Assembly (NCBI GenBank): GCA_015680685.1
Contig: MNCI01015542.1
Location: forward strand, 62,842 to 126,841
DNA from: Gnetum montanum
Lineage: Eukaryota > Streptophyta > Gnetopsida > Gnetales > Gnetaceae
Reading direction: 5' to 3'
Length of the DNA stretch: 64,000 nucleotides
Shown: positions 22,589 to 35,368 of the stretch, piece by piece
How the letters are laid out: every line of letters starts with the position of its first letter
Position numbering within the stretch: the stretch's first letter is position 1
The notes under the pieces: generated by a model
What the model was told of the DNA's origin: nothing
Database searches by the model: none
The model's input: the letters and a program-made list of their open reading frames with translations, nothing else
Made by a program: the position numbers and the translations under genes

Positions 22589-24921
22589 CATTAATTTTGT
22601 AACATTAAAGAATAGCTTAAATGACTAGTGTAAACCCATAATTTGATCAAAAAAATCTAATAATCTACAAAACTATGTATAGTGAAGTGATATATTTTAA
22701 TAGGAATTCTTATAAATCATTAGGTAAAAAAAATTGAAAGCTTCAGAATTCTTCATAGTCTCTATAGTACGAGAGACATTAGTAGTGTTCATCCTCATAT
22801 CATTTCTTACCAAAAAAAAATTTGCTATAAAAATTCTACCCTTTGGGAGATAGAGTTAGAGAAGAAAGCCCTACTAGATTAGAGAGAAGCTAGATCTACA
22901 TCTATGGTGGCATCCAAGACCTTGAAAAGTGTTTTTCTTTAGATCTCGTTCTAGGCTTTACTTTGATCCAAATGTTGACCTTTGACTTTGCCTACGATTT
23001 GAAGGCTGCTTGGGAGATTTATCCACATGAGATTTTTTACTTAAAACAATGTCAATTAGGTAGAAAGAATTCATTACATTACTACCTAATGTTTGATTCC
23101 AAAATCCTTTTCTAGGATAATACTCATGAAACCACCTTAATGTTGCTATGACTATTATAAGTATAGAGTTTCCTCAAGAAAGTACTTATAGTTTATTTTT
23201 CCTACTCAATCTTTAGACTAATTTTTCCTTTTGTTTTATGTCTTCTAGGTGATTCAGTTAGTTGCAATGATGGAATAGCTCAAGAAACTAATGCTTAGAT
23301 TTATTTTTTTATCTATTCTATAGGATTTCTTTAAGTTGTAAGTTTTCTCTATTTTTCTAAGCTGTAATGTTTAGTTAGTTTCTTGGTACTATTTAATGCC
23401 ATTTAGTTGACAATTTAACAATAAGATGTTAGCCTAGTGGTAAAACACCTGATTTGAAAGCTCTAGGTTATGGGTTCGATTTCGGTTGACAATGCTGAGT
23501 TACATAAATTTATAACTAGACATGGAGTGTTTATATCTCTATATAAGCTTGGATGGATGAAAATATTTGTGTGCATCCAAACATATAGTCTAAGCTTATT
23601 TCAGTAAGTGATGATACATCATTGGTGCTACATCATGTGGTGTGATACCTCATATGATATGCTACCTTGCTTGGTGTATTACCTCAGCTTATACACTACC
23701 TGTTATCTCACATTATACATTGCCATACCTAGTGAGGCAGCTCATCACATCCTTTATAAGGTAAAAAATTATAAATACCTAAGAGGTAAAGCACATAAGA
23801 ACATTTCTTTTTAAGCAATTTCTTCTTTACATTTTTCTAGGTTATAGCTTTTTTTCCTTTCTTGGGTAACGGTATTATTTATTTTCCTTTGTATTTTTGA
23901 ATCATCGCTTGATCATGTAGTAAGAATTTATAGAAGTGCTATCATGCCATCGTAGCTTGGAACTATTTGGTCAATGTAGGGTCAAGTGTTTACATAATGA
24001 ATAAAGATTAGTTTAATTTCTTTAAATTTTTTTAATTTTAGTTTATTGAATCTTGATGATAATATCTCATTAATAAAATTATATATTAAAATTAAAAATT
24101 ATAATTAAATTCATTTTCTTAGATAGATAAGTGGAGCTTTATGGGGCTTGTAACAATTTTTCCATGCTTGAAGAGATCATACTTGTACAAAATGGTGATA
24201 GACCATCGAGGATGTGATTGAGGAGATTTTCTCACTTTCATGTACTAGTGTTGCATCTATCCATTTGCAACATGATTTACATCTATGTTTGATTTTTGTA
24301 TTGCACCTGTCTCAAAAGGGATTGTAACACAAAGGTGTGTTTTATTATGCCATCATTCTTCCTACCATGGAACTCTATAAGCTATGCACCAAATACCAAA
24401 AGCAATGCCCTAGAAATATTATTCATATCCACTACAATTATCTTAGCAGTTGAAAATTTAAGAATGTTCATTATGGCCTTTTGTACCATTACAAGGAAGA
24501 ATTTCAAATTATCCATAACAAAGATAAGTTTAGTTCTTGAATGTAATGTACTACCTTCATTTTTCATCATTATACACTATTGGAAAACATCACAAGAATC
24601 TCGTTCCTTTTATGGTAAGAAGTTTATCACTTAACAAATGAAAAGATTCTCACCAAAGAGAAGAGAATTAATGTTAGCAAGGATTCATGCTCATATCCTA
24701 CTTCATCAATACCTTCCAAGCATCAATATGAATAAGAACATATTTCTAAAGGTGAAGCAAATAAAGCTTCTACTCCAAATAAAGAAACAGATAAAACATC
24801 CATACATGGGAGACAAAAAAAAACTTCAACTTTAAAATTCAACCATGAAGGCCAAATAGAAAGAATCTCAATAACCTCCTCAACCATTTGATGATGTTTA
24901 TCCAAAGGAGGTTGACAAGTG
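22589..24921. other. Unassigned AT-rich region
   Basis: No recognised gene. It contains the tRNA-like sequence at 23422-23490. A minus-strand reading at 24570-24380 is open (62 codons) and the frame continues weakly around it, but I recognise no family. Confidence 0.4.
23422..23490 (+). repeat. tRNA-like sequence, probable SINE head or tRNA relic
   Basis: A good A box (TAGCCTAGTGG, 23430-23440) and B box (GGTTCGATTTC, 23473-23483) with 32 bp between them, the spacing of a pol III internal promoter. GTTGACAAT flanks it at about 23406 and 23485, either as a short duplication or by chance. The stems do not fold into a sound cloverleaf, so it is not a working tRNA gene. Confidence 0.5.
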
Positions 24922-25851
24922 TGATGAGCCATGTTAATTTGGTTGCATCGAGACGAGGCCATGTTGACAAGGCCTCGTTGACGTGGCCTAATTAATTGGG
25001 CCTCGTCGATGAGGCCTAATTGATGCATTCTACCATGTGTTGATGATGCCCTATCAACATAGTGTTAGGTGTCAACTATAAATACGCACTTGCAGTGAAA
25101 TTTATGGCATAAGTAGATTGTAGTTGAAGTGGAGCTCTTGCATTTTTTTCATTTAAAAGTTATAATTTTTTTCCCCGAGTGGCCACAATAGGAGTCACTG
25201 AGTGTATGGATCTTTATTTGAGCATTGTTGTACCTAATCATGATAGTGTATGCAACAATAAAGATGAGCTTTCTAATAAACCTTGCAGCACTCTAGATAG
25301 ATTAGCTATTTCATTTATGAATTTACTATTTCCAATTATTTATAAAATGCTTTCAATTAGTTATTAAATATTTCCTAGTTATTATGTTAATGAGGCAATT
25401 AAGCGAGATAGATTACACACATAAGTACAACCACTTCAAGTATAACAAGTATTCACTTCGTAATCCCAACAACACCTAGTAGCATAGTGCTTGGTCACCC
25501 AATAGTGGATACATGGGTTTAGGACATGTACAAAAAGTGGGATCAAATGCTTATGTTAGGATTAGTTAAATGCTAGTTAATTAATTAATTTATATTAGTT
25601 AATCAAATTCCTTTTATCTATATTTTGAGAACCAAACTATAAAACATAAAATGATAAAAATCAAATGTTTCAGTTACACTTAACCATACCAATGAACATC
25701 ACAAGTGTGATTGTGAAGATAACGATTGACCTTAGGGCTAGATTCACTTCTAGCACACTATAAATGATAAAGTCTGCGAAATTTAACTAGATCGCACAAG
25801 AACGCTTTCTGATTCGTATGGTTGAACGTAGGGATATCTCGCCGCTCATCA
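24922..25851 (+). mobile_element. LTR-A (5' LTR)
   Basis: Starts TGATGAGCCATG and ends GCTCATCA. Its U3 is built of diverged copies of ggcctcgttgacgtggcct and ggcctcgtcgatgaggccta, not found in the other LTRs. The TATA box is CTATAAATA (25076-25084). AATAAAGATGAGC near 25257 is the family's probable polyadenylation block. Confidence 0.8.
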
Positions 25852-25871
25852 TTGGCACTATTGCTAGGGAC
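25852..25871 (+). promoter_or_regulatory. Primer-binding site, tRNA-Asp type
   Basis: TTGGCACTATTGCTAGGGAC directly follows the LTR. It matches the TGGCGCCGTTGCCGGGGA type (complementary to the 3' end of plant tRNA-Asp) apart from C-to-T-like changes. Athila elements are known to use this primer. Confidence 0.7.
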
Positions 25872-26146
25872 TTTGTTTGTGGAACATGCGCTATTTAGGT
25901 CTATGTGAACACCATTATATCATTGTATGAACCTAAAGGTCAATATCATTTCCACTATATGTAGAATTATAAAAGCACACTAACAATTTCATTTTGTTTT
26001 GCAAAATTTCTTCTTCTTCTCATAATCATGAAGATACCATATCATTGGTCCCACAAGAATGAAAGGTGGTATACACTGATCTAGATGAGCTTGTGCCAAA
26101 TTTCACCTTCATCCTACATCAGCATGAATAATTTTGATGTTGTGAT

Positions 26147-28480
26147 ATGGAGGGCAACATCATCTTATCCCCCAATCAATCTGTACCTAGGATGCTATTC
26201 AAAATCCTTAAGAAGTTAGGCATAGTAGATCTTCATGAAGAATACATTGTGGATGGATATGACAATCAAAACTACTATCCCACTAAAACACAGTGCAAAC
26301 AAGATCAACGTCAGGAGAAACTTCGTGAAGCTACAAAGGGGAAACATTACACCAATTCCTTGTTCCTACTACACCAAGATGATAATGAGGATCCTCCCTT
26401 GGAAGGTTCTCAACATGAATATTCTCCACCCCCTATTATAGATGGTGAGGGTGTGAATTTGACCCTAAGATCAACTATTCATAAACTAGGTTCAGGAAAG
26501 AGTGATAGCCAAGGTAGGAACTTAGGCAAGCACCACAACAACAAGGGATATAAGGATGAAGATCATAATAAATGTAAGAGTGATGGTGGACACCATGGTG
26601 GTGGTGGTGGTCCACTTTCCTCTTCATATGATTCCAAACATTCCTCTTCATCTGATGATTCTCATGGAAGTCACCATCGAAACAACTGTGATGAAGGTGA
26701 TTAATGAAACAACAATGATCATGAAGGCCACCAATATTGAAGGGGTGACCAAAACCATCATTGGTATCATCAATGTAGTGATGATGATGAACCTCTATTG
26801 GTGACTCAAAGTATGCTCAACATTGCAGAGGTAGTGAAAATCCCAACTAGGCATATGAAGGATAGTTAGATCAAGTGCCTAAACATGAAAAATATCCCAA
26901 GATTTGAAGGGAGATACAACTCTAATTCACAAACACATATACAAGCTTTTCAAGATGCTTGTACCTTAGAGAACATAGAGAATGAGTGGAAAAAAATCAA
27001 GCTTTTCACAAGGATACTCATTAAGAAATTTGAAAGTTGGTACTAGTCCTTAGAGCTAGAATCTATTTGTAGATAGAGTACTATGTTAGAGCTATTCAAT
27101 GAAAAATACCAAATGTACTCCAGAGTGTCTAATCTAAGAAGGCAAATCCAAGGTTGGAAACAAGAAGCACATGAACCTTTGGATGCCACCATGGGCCGAT
27201 ACTATTCACTCTTACATAGATGCCTTGGCCATGGTTATTCTTAGAGGGAACAACTTTGCCACATCATAGATGGGCTCAAAGTAGAAACAAGAAGAACCCT
27301 TGGGATGTATGCCCAAGGAAGGTTTTCTGAAATGAAAGCTCATCAAATCCAAAGGATAATTGAGTAGGTAACAAAGAAGAAGATAAGCTACAAAAAAGGG
27401 AAAGTGCTGAAGAGTATAATAGGAATGCTTCCATTAGCAAACAAGAGGTTCGATTTTGTGACTACGAGGAGTTACCACTTGATGAAGTGGTGAACAGAAA
27501 GATCTTACCCATCCAAAAATCTCCTTTTGACATTTTGGCCAAGGTTGACAAGTTATAGGACTCTTTGGATGAAAAATTTCAAATCACTTTGAAGATTGCT
27601 GAAGAATCCAAACAACAAAATAGTGATCATAATTGCAAAAGGTGAAAATAAGTTAAACGTGCCTATCAAAGAGGTAAGGACAAAGATGTTGTAGTATAGG
27701 AAGTTATGGTGTTTAACTCTTATGATAAAATTGAATGTGAAATTTGCCAATATGAACATCCAAAGGGATGTTTCCCTGTAGTGTCACACTTACAAGAGTC
27801 TAGAGTGTATGCATTGAATCCTTGCCTAGCACATAGGAAAGCTTCAAGATGATTGCCTTACCCTCAAGGCACTCCAAGGTAGTTCCACTAGCGACAATAA
27901 GATTACTATCCAAGTGGAAATCCTCTATAACCTTATGAACAATACCAACAATGGTACCAACCACAGTCGTGGGAAATGCCACCACTAAGGCAGCAGTACC
28001 CTTATAGGCAACTAAATCCATACGAGTACTATGTTCAATAGCTCATCTCCCCTAGGAGTTCTACAAGCCATACATCATTCTAGCATCACTATTAGCCTCT
28101 AGAGTATCACCGAACACATTCACCATCTACTCAAGTGAAAAACCCATATTCGTATCCTTATCATCCTTCAAATCCCTATACACCTACACCTCCACCTTCA
28201 ACCCAATTACCTCCTGCTCTGTTTATGTAGAGTGAGATATCTCCATAGCCACAACAACAAAATGCTATAAGGGATGTACACTTACAACTAGTTTTTCAAC
28301 TAAGTGGTCTAGATAATCAATCAAGGAAATGACCTTTCTTCTAGCCCCACAATCCTCTCCAACCCTCACAACCTACTCTGGCTGATTATCTTGCATCTCC
28401 ATCACCCTCATCCTCTACATCAAATACCTTCAAGTGCCCTTCAAACCAAGTGGTACATAGGATCTACACTATAATCCTAA
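26147..28480 (+). pseudogene. gag of the Athila-like element (decayed)
   Basis: ATG at 26147 (MEGNIILSPNQ) is shared with the two other Athila-like copies. The first 185 codons are open and end in a Gly/His/Ser-rich low-complexity stretch. A retrotransposon capsid domain follows at about 26880-27370 (IPRFEGRYNS, then LFTRILIKKFESWY, LFNEKYQMYSR), then a zinc-knuckle-like CEICQYEHPKGC near 27740. Several stops and frame changes lie after 26704. Confidence 0.7.
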
Positions 28481-28559
28481 CTTATGTTGTTTCTAACTAG
28501 CTCAAGGCTGGTAATCTTCCTACAAAAAGATCTAATCCATGAAGTCCACTAATCTATCT

Positions 28560-29090
28560 ATAGATTGCTAGGCAAGAGCCATGCAAGGCTCTTATTGACT
28601 TTGATTCTAGTGTTAACCTCATCTCTCATGATATGTACAAGGCTTGGAACCTACCACCTCTTAAGAAGAGCAACATCCATCTAGAATTAGCAGATCAATC
28701 AATTATTATCCCTCTAGGATTAGTAGAGGACATTATAATCATAGTTTATGGGTGGTCCTATCCTATTGATTTTTTGGTAATCAAGGTGGATAACTACAAA
28801 AATGACTTTTCCATAATCATAAAAAGTGCTTGGTTAAGCATGGTCAATGCACAAATGGGTATAAAGGACCTATCTCTTGAAATATTAAAGGAAAATGAGC
28901 TAGAAAAGATTGAGATGAAGCATGTTACATGCATTGCATACAACAACAATGGGTGCAATTGTGTGCAAAATATTTAGTCAATCAAAAGCACATACATTAA
29001 GGCATGCAATCAGTGTGCATAAGAAATTAATATTTAATAGTGTCTATACACACTAGTCATAAAATAGGAGGGCACCTAGTGGCTGATAGC
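28560..29090 (+). pseudogene. Aspartic protease of the Athila-like element
   Basis: The active-site region reads KALIDFDSSVNLISHDMYK, where the sister copy at 40.2 kb has LVDSGSSGNLIS, so the DSG is damaged. The open run 28633-28977 carries LPPLKKSNIHLELADQS and the flap-like GWSYPIDFLVI. It lies directly after gag, as in the sister element. Confidence 0.7.
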
Positions 29091-29094
29091 TAAT

Positions 29095-29746
29095 TTTGAT
29101 AGCAGCACAATATGCATGGAACCAACTAAGAGTTTAACTTATGTGTATGTTGAAGGCATGAACAAAATTGAACAAATTCATTCCCAACTCTTTGATAAAG
29201 ATGATGATAACTGTTGGGGAGAGTTGGAAATCCCTAATCACTTCAAGCAAGAGCCCTTAGAACTAAAAATTTTACCGACTGGTATGGAGCATGCATTTTA
29301 AAGAATGGTAAATGGGTCATCATTAATGCCAAACTTTCTCCAGAGCAAAAATAATTGTTGTTGAAAGTGATGAATAAATGGTAAAAATTCTTTGCTTGGT
29401 CATATCCAAAGCTAACACAGATTGATCTAAGGATATGCAACATTGCATCTACACTAACTCAGCCATGAAGCCTAGAAGGTAGCCATAGAAGCAACTAAAA
29501 CCCAAATTGAAGCAAATTGTAAAGGAGGAGATAAAGCAATTCCTCAAGGTAGGGTTCATCTATCCAATTGTGGATAGTAAGTGGATTAGTCCACTCCTAA
29601 TTGTACCAAAGAAGGGAGGCAAATGGTGGGTTTACATTGACTTTAGGCTATTGAATATGATAATATTTAAAGATCATTTTGCTTTTCCATTTGTAGATCA
29701 AGTGCTAGACACCATATCCAAGCATTGTTATTATAGCATAGATTAG
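29095..29746 (+). pseudogene. RT N-terminal part, truncated by an internal deletion
   Basis: Pre-RT (LELKILPTGMEHAF) and fingers (FIYPIVDSKWISPLLIVPKK, then VYIDFRLLNM, then FPFVDQVLDTISKHCYYSID) are readable. The reading then jumps to the segment that in the sister copy follows RNase H (VNKQTPIKATWYN). About 1.05 kb, with RT motifs A to E and RNase H, is missing relative to 39055-38005. Confidence 0.75.
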
Positions 29747-29749
29747 GTG

Positions 29750-31125
29750 AACAAACACCTATAAAAGCAACATGGTATAATTGCATCCTCACATATCTTC
29801 TTACTTAGGAGATGCCACAAGAATTGGATTTTAGAAAGAACCAACTATTTCTTCATTGAGTCAAATAATTCATGGAAATCAAGGATACATTTACAAGGTG
29901 TATGTTGATGGCTTGATCCATTGGTGTGTCCCTGACGAAGATCAATTGCAAGTTCTCCAGGATTCTCATGCAGGGCCTTGCGGAGGTGACTATGTAGGGA
30001 GATGCATGACCATAGAAATCCTAATGACAAGTACTATTAGCCTACAATCTTTAGGTATGCCCACCAATTCATCAAGTCTTGTGAATGTTGTCAATGTGAT
30101 GGGGAATGACCACTCACATGGAAGATCCTCAATAGTGGATTCAACCATTGGAGCATTTTGACATATGGGGTGTTAAATTCATGGGTTCCATCACATCCAT
30201 GTCCAAAGAAAGGCATATATTATAGTAGTAGTTGACTACTATACAAAATGGGCAAAAGTAGTAGCAGTTATTAATTGTATATCATCCACTACTGCAAAAT
30301 TTATACAACAAAATATTGTGAATAGGTTTGGGGTGCCACATTCAATAATTTCTGATAATGAAACTCATTTCATTGATGCCGCATTTAGAAAATTATGCAA
30401 CACTTGGAGGTAGAATATAAATTAACAACACCTTACCACCCCCAAGCCAATGGTCAAGTAGAGGTAACCAACCAGGAGATTACAAAAATACTAACGTAAA
30501 CCATTAGCAAATATAGGAAGAACTACGGTACAAAACTTAACAATACTCTTTGGGCTTATCCTTCAACTTGGAAACTTCCTATTGGCTATTCTCCCTACAA
30601 GTTAGTGTATGGGAAAATTTCAATGCTCCCAATCCAATGTAAGCTCCGTACACTCTCAACGGCCTATGATCTAAACCTTGGCCTAAGTCTAGCATAAAAA
30701 GGAATATTGATCAATCTAAATGTGCTAGATGAAAATTGATTAGTGGCCCTATCTTGAATGAGGTGAATAGGGAATTTAGTAAGCAACATCATTACCTTAG
30801 AATCAAGAAAGTAAAACTTCAACTAGGAGATAAGGTTCTTTACTGGGACCCCACACATGTACCCTAAAATAAAAAATTATATACACTATGGAAGGAACCA
30901 TATATAATTAATTAAACCTTTCCCTCTGGGGCCATGTTGATCTACAAACTTGACAACCCAAATAAAAAGTAGTTGATCAACATCCAACAAGTGAAGCCTT
31001 TCCTTGAACTAGGACAAGTTAGTGTAAATACCACCTCAATGACTGGAAGACCATGTTCTATTTTTTGGATCTCCTCCTTCCAACTTATTCATGCGGGAGA
31101 TGGCCATCCACACTGACCATTACCA
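29750..31125 (+). pseudogene. Integrase of the Athila-like element (decayed)
   Basis: Zinc-binding region near 29900-30110 (GPCGGDYVGRC). The core near 30160-30500 has a wrecked first block (WGVKFMGSI, where D is changed to K or lost), then VISDN-like IISDNETHF and NGQVEVTNQEI with the glutamate kept. The C-terminal part to about 31125 is in several frames. Confidence 0.65.
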
Positions 31126-32677
31126 TGGCCTCTTAGTTTTTTTTACCTTTTTATTTTTCACGGTTTTGATTTTACATATTTTTTATTTTTGAACTTTTTT
31201 AATTTTAAATCATCTTTAGTACCTTTAAACTTTCTTGATTATTTTACAATTTCTTATATATTTTACTTTATTTTTCTTTCTTTTGTTTAAGTGTGATATT
31301 TTCACATTTTTTCTAATAAATTTATTTTATTGTCATAAGACATAGTGTTGTTGTTGTTGTTGTTTACTAATGATGGTTTGTGTTGAATATGTGATTGTCA
31401 ATGTTTGGTTTCTATTTTTGAATTTTGATGTGTGATGACTTTGACATGGTTTATTTTTTATAGAATAAGCGGTGAGTCCACATCATTCACCCATCCAATG
31501 AACTCTATGATTTTCCTTCTTCTGGGAATTTGAGGTTCCTTTCCATTAAAGAAACTTTTAATCAATTAATGACCTTGGTAGTTCTAGAATTAGGAAGGAT
31601 TCAAAGGTTTTCAAAGGGTATGAATTTAAGAGGACTCAATACTCTTTGTACTCTTTTACAAGCTTGAGTGCATAAGTGTTTTTCATGGACTTCTTACCAT
31701 TCCACACAAACCAATAATAGGAAGTCAAATAAGTCATTACATGGTGTGGTTCCCATTAAAAGAAAACACTATGGGAATGCAAAACATGAATAAGTCCTTG
31801 AATGGTGTGGTTCCCATTCAATATATATATAAACATGATGGGAATTCAAAGCACATCCCTTGGACAAATAAAATGGCTACAAGCACTAGTTATGGGACTC
31901 GAACAACATGCACCTATGCTTGAAAGTCCCCTCTCTCAATTTCTACTTCTATTTTCTTCTCTCTATGGAATGGTGGTTGCCTTATGGAAGCACTCTTGTG
32001 TCTTAAGTGGGTGGATTGGTCTTAAAGTGGTGATGCAAAGTTACTGAAAGTAGATGGTTTTAGTTTGGACTAAAGATGGAACTTCTATGGTTATTTTAAC
32101 CACAAAATCCACAAGGAACTTCTTATAACCTCATTTTAGAACTCCATTCCACCTTCTCTATCATCCATCCATGTTGCCGTAACTCACCTCATTATAGTGT
32201 TCTATGTATGTGATGCATCCTTCCCCTCAAACCCAATGCCTTGTTTCACTTCATCAGGGCCACCAATCAACACTCCAACATTCATATGGTCTAGTGAATA
32301 CAGCCACAGAGAGCGACATATCGATCCTTGCATATCATCTTACAATCTCAAGTATCATATTGGGTCACTCTTTACTAGGGAACCACATATTATAAATTGC
32401 CCCACTATGCTTACTATAATCAGTTGTGTGAACCCCAATGGGGTAAGTATGACCAAGTTTCAATATTTCCAACATGTAAGGATCCTCATATTTCAACTAT
32501 TAATCCTTGCCATGCTCAACCATTTAGTTATGGGGGATATCCCCCATTCTCATAACAAGCAAGGTTAATAAATATTTTTCATTTTCTTTAATTTTACAAT
32601 TTTTTGTCTTCTAGTTTTTCATTTTTTAATTTCTTGTTTTATCTTTTTGTCTTTTTGTCTTTTTATAAGTAATCTCA

Positions 32678-32799
32678 TCTACAAATAAGACAGTCATGTG
32701 GCTCATTGGTTAAGGTGTGTTCTATTTTATCGAGTCTCGAGTGATCAATTATTTTGATGGTGAGCCCATTACATCCACTCATCCATTCTACAAATAAGA
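32678..32799 (+). mobile_element. Short SINE-like insertion with 13-bp target site duplication
   Basis: A 96-bp sequence (32691-32786) lies between two identical copies of TCTACAAATAAGA (32678-32690 and 32787-32799). The inserted part has an A-box-like TGGCTCATTGG near its 5' end. The B box is not clear and there is no poly(A) tail, so SINE is the best but not certain reading. Confidence 0.6.
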
Positions 32800-33895
32800 G
32801 GTTCTATTCAAGGGTACAGTGATATTCTTGACATTCTTGGAACTTAAAATAAATTTTTTGTTCATTATACCCAGAATGAAGAGGGATTGATCAAAAGGGA
32901 ATGATTAGGGTGTGACATCAAGGGGACTTGCATATTCTCTTTGGTGATGTCTGTGAGGGTTATCACACAACATGGTTGGACTAAGATCCTTGAAGATTTA
33001 ACACAAAATGGAAGTAAGAGTAATCAAAAGGCACTCAAAAATCCAATGCTATTCTAGAAAGACATGCACCCATGCCTAAAGGTTGGTATCTTCTATGGAT
33101 TTAGCAATCGAAGAAAAAAAACAAAGGAAGTGCCACAAAGCAAAAATCACTCCTCCCTTGAACAAAATGCCAAGTGATCATACGCCTTGTTGTTTTGGTA
33201 CTCTCATAGTCACTCATCATGGGATGATACAATGTAATGTCACTAATTAGAGGAATGGACTTGGTCCTGATCTTGGAACGACGGGTTAATGACACATTAA
33301 TCATGCTTTACATGTAAGATTCACTATGCCTTGGGTCATTTACCTCATGTCCCAATCTCTACAATCCCTTCTATAGTCCATCTCATCTCATTGTTCATGT
33401 AATTGTAGCTCATGTATTGTATAGCATATAATTCTTACCTCATTCCAGTGGTGTCTACATGTGTGTGTTTTGTGAAATTGGTACGGATTGCTTTTAATCC
33501 ATCAAGTGCCTACGGACATTTTAAGGTGTGGTTACGCAAGGGCATTATAGGTTGGAACCTGCTTTTGGGAGGATCCACTTGTGTGACTTTTGAAATTTGT
33601 ACCCTCTGAGTACCACCACATCATCTTATACCCTCTGAGTACTTCATTGTCAAATCTATTCTTTCCTTTGTCATCATTTTATCAAAAGTTCCTCAAAACT
33701 AGGTCCTTTTATGTGTCACCTAAACAAACCAAGTCTGACATTAAACTTTTAGGATAAATTCCTTGAAAAAAATTTCTAACTCTAAAATCACACTAAGCAA
33801 AGGATTCAACATTTATTAAAGGCAATGAGTAAGGTATGAAATCATTGAAATTTTTTCAATAACCTTACTAACAATTGATCTTTGTGTGATTATAA

Positions 33896-34340
33896 ATGGC
33901 CCCTAAAAGAAGACAACATGGAGGACCTTCTCAAGATGCAACCAAACGACCAGGGGGAGGTAGAGGCCAAGGACCTCATGCAGAACATGGATAGAAGGAG
34001 GCACAATCACTCATCATCCATCATGGACTTCTGGTTACTACATAATCTATATAAGAAAAAGGTGGATAGGTAAGGGTCCAAGCCTATGAAGAGGAATGAC
34101 AGCTATTTATGACATAACATTTCAAGGCCAATCAAGTGTTTCCACAACTACCATGTTCATGGAAAGTGCCGACTCCATCAAACATTGGAACACCAGCATG
34201 GATGGCTCATAATCCTTGGATAGAAGAGGAGAAACATAAAGCACTTCTTCAACAGTATCAATCTCAAAAGATTGATCGTGCAAGATAAAGACGAGGCACC
34301 CATAGAGGAGCCACCACTATTGGGAACCCCATGAGTTCCA
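33896..34340 (+). pseudogene. Candidate decayed ORF upstream of LTR-B (position of Athila third ORF)
   Basis: ATG at 33896 opens a basic, glycine-rich start (MAPKRRQHGGPSQDATKRPG) that stops at 33992 (TAG). The same frame reads on with further stops to about 34340 (NIGTPAWMAHNPWIEEEKHK). Athila elements often have a third, envelope-like ORF in this place. No membrane segment is visible and homology is not shown. Confidence 0.3.
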
Positions 34341-34508
34341 CAAGTTTTGTCTTTTGTGTCTATGTCCAAATTTTGTTTAATTCTCCACTGCAGCATAAAT
34401 AAATTCCTAGTCAGTCAATAATCTCATACATATTCACTATGTAATCAATTGAACTTGTTCCTCACTTTCTTTGACTCAACAATGAGTTTTTATTTAGTCA
34501 TGGGGGTA

Positions 34509-35368
34509 TGATGAGTCATGGTCTATCAGGTCATGTTATCGTTATCAGAATCTTGATACAAGATACCAAGTCTGATAGGTCCTGATATTGGACCCCTGTT
34601 ATCATGTACGCGATATTGTGTCTTGCCTCATCTTCTATAAATAAGAGGTGGCACCCTTTGTTTCCAATAATTATTTTTTCATTCCTTACCCAAACTCTTG
34701 AAATTTTTCCTTATTAGAGTTAGAATTATTTCTCCATGCATGCCCGCAGTGTGATGATTGTAATTGTACGACATCCTTTATTCGAGTATGACGTACTTGG
34801 ACACACACATGATCGGAAATAAAGATCGAGATTACTTCATCTTTACAGCATTCACTTAGTTTAATTTTTTAATTTTTATTTTTATTTATTACTTTCTTAG
34901 TTAATATCACTCTACCCTTATCTCCTAGTAACATAGAATGAGTATGACTTAATCACGAGCATTTAAGTGTGACTACTTGGTAACCCAATAGCATACCTAG
35001 GCCATGCACTTGGTAATCCTAGTCGTAGTTGTGCACGAGGTCCAAGATGTGTATGGATGATTAAGGAATGGATGCTCATTGTACTTAGGCTAGTTTAGAT
35101 TCTCTCTCCCCCTCTCTCTCCTAGCTTAGCTAATATTATTTCCCATCATACCCAGGAGTAGCATTAGTGGAGGAACACATCATACACCTCACTCTGGACT
35201 AAACCATACATGACAAAGCTAATACTAGTCCAGGTGGGAAGACAACGAACTACGATCTACGAGTAACTGTCTAGATACCACAACTAGTCTATCTACAGAG
35301 TTCGACTGAATCATGCATGAATGCTCGTATTCATATGGTTGAGTGTAGGGGTACATTGCCACTCATTA
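34509..35368 (+). mobile_element. LTR-B (3' LTR)
   Basis: Starts TGATGAGTCATGG after the polypurine tract and ends GCCACTCATTA. TATA box CTATAAATAAGAGG at 34634. The U3 holds repeated GATAY-type motifs. It differs from LTR-A in U3 but shares the U5 blocks. The minus-strand Athila-like element begins at the next base. Confidence 0.8.

Larger units (their letters stand above)
31126..34508 (+). other. 3' region of the Athila-like element with polypurine tract
   Basis: Long non-coding tail between integrase and LTR-B, partly similar in reverse complement to the tails of the other two Athila-like copies (for example 32100-32170 against 55430-55490). It contains a (GTT)n run at 31346-31364 and a SINE at 32691-32786. 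The polypurine tract TCATGGGGGTA (34498-34508) abuts LTR-B. Confidence 0.6.
24922..35368 (+). mobile_element. Athila-like Ty3/gypsy element, chimeric and internally deleted
   Basis: Order: LTR-A, primer-binding site, gag, protease, RT start, integrase, long 3' region, polypurine tract, LTR-B. The gag/protease/integrase readings match the minus-strand element at 35369-43807. LTR-A and LTR-B share R and U5 blocks but have different U3 regions, so they are not an ordinary LTR pair. Flanks ACAAG/GTG and ATAAG give no convincing target site duplication. RT motifs after YYSID and the whole RNase H are deleted. Confidence 0.75.

Noticed and set aside
23422-23490. A functional tRNA gene
   Set aside because: Boxes A and B are good but the stems do not pair well.
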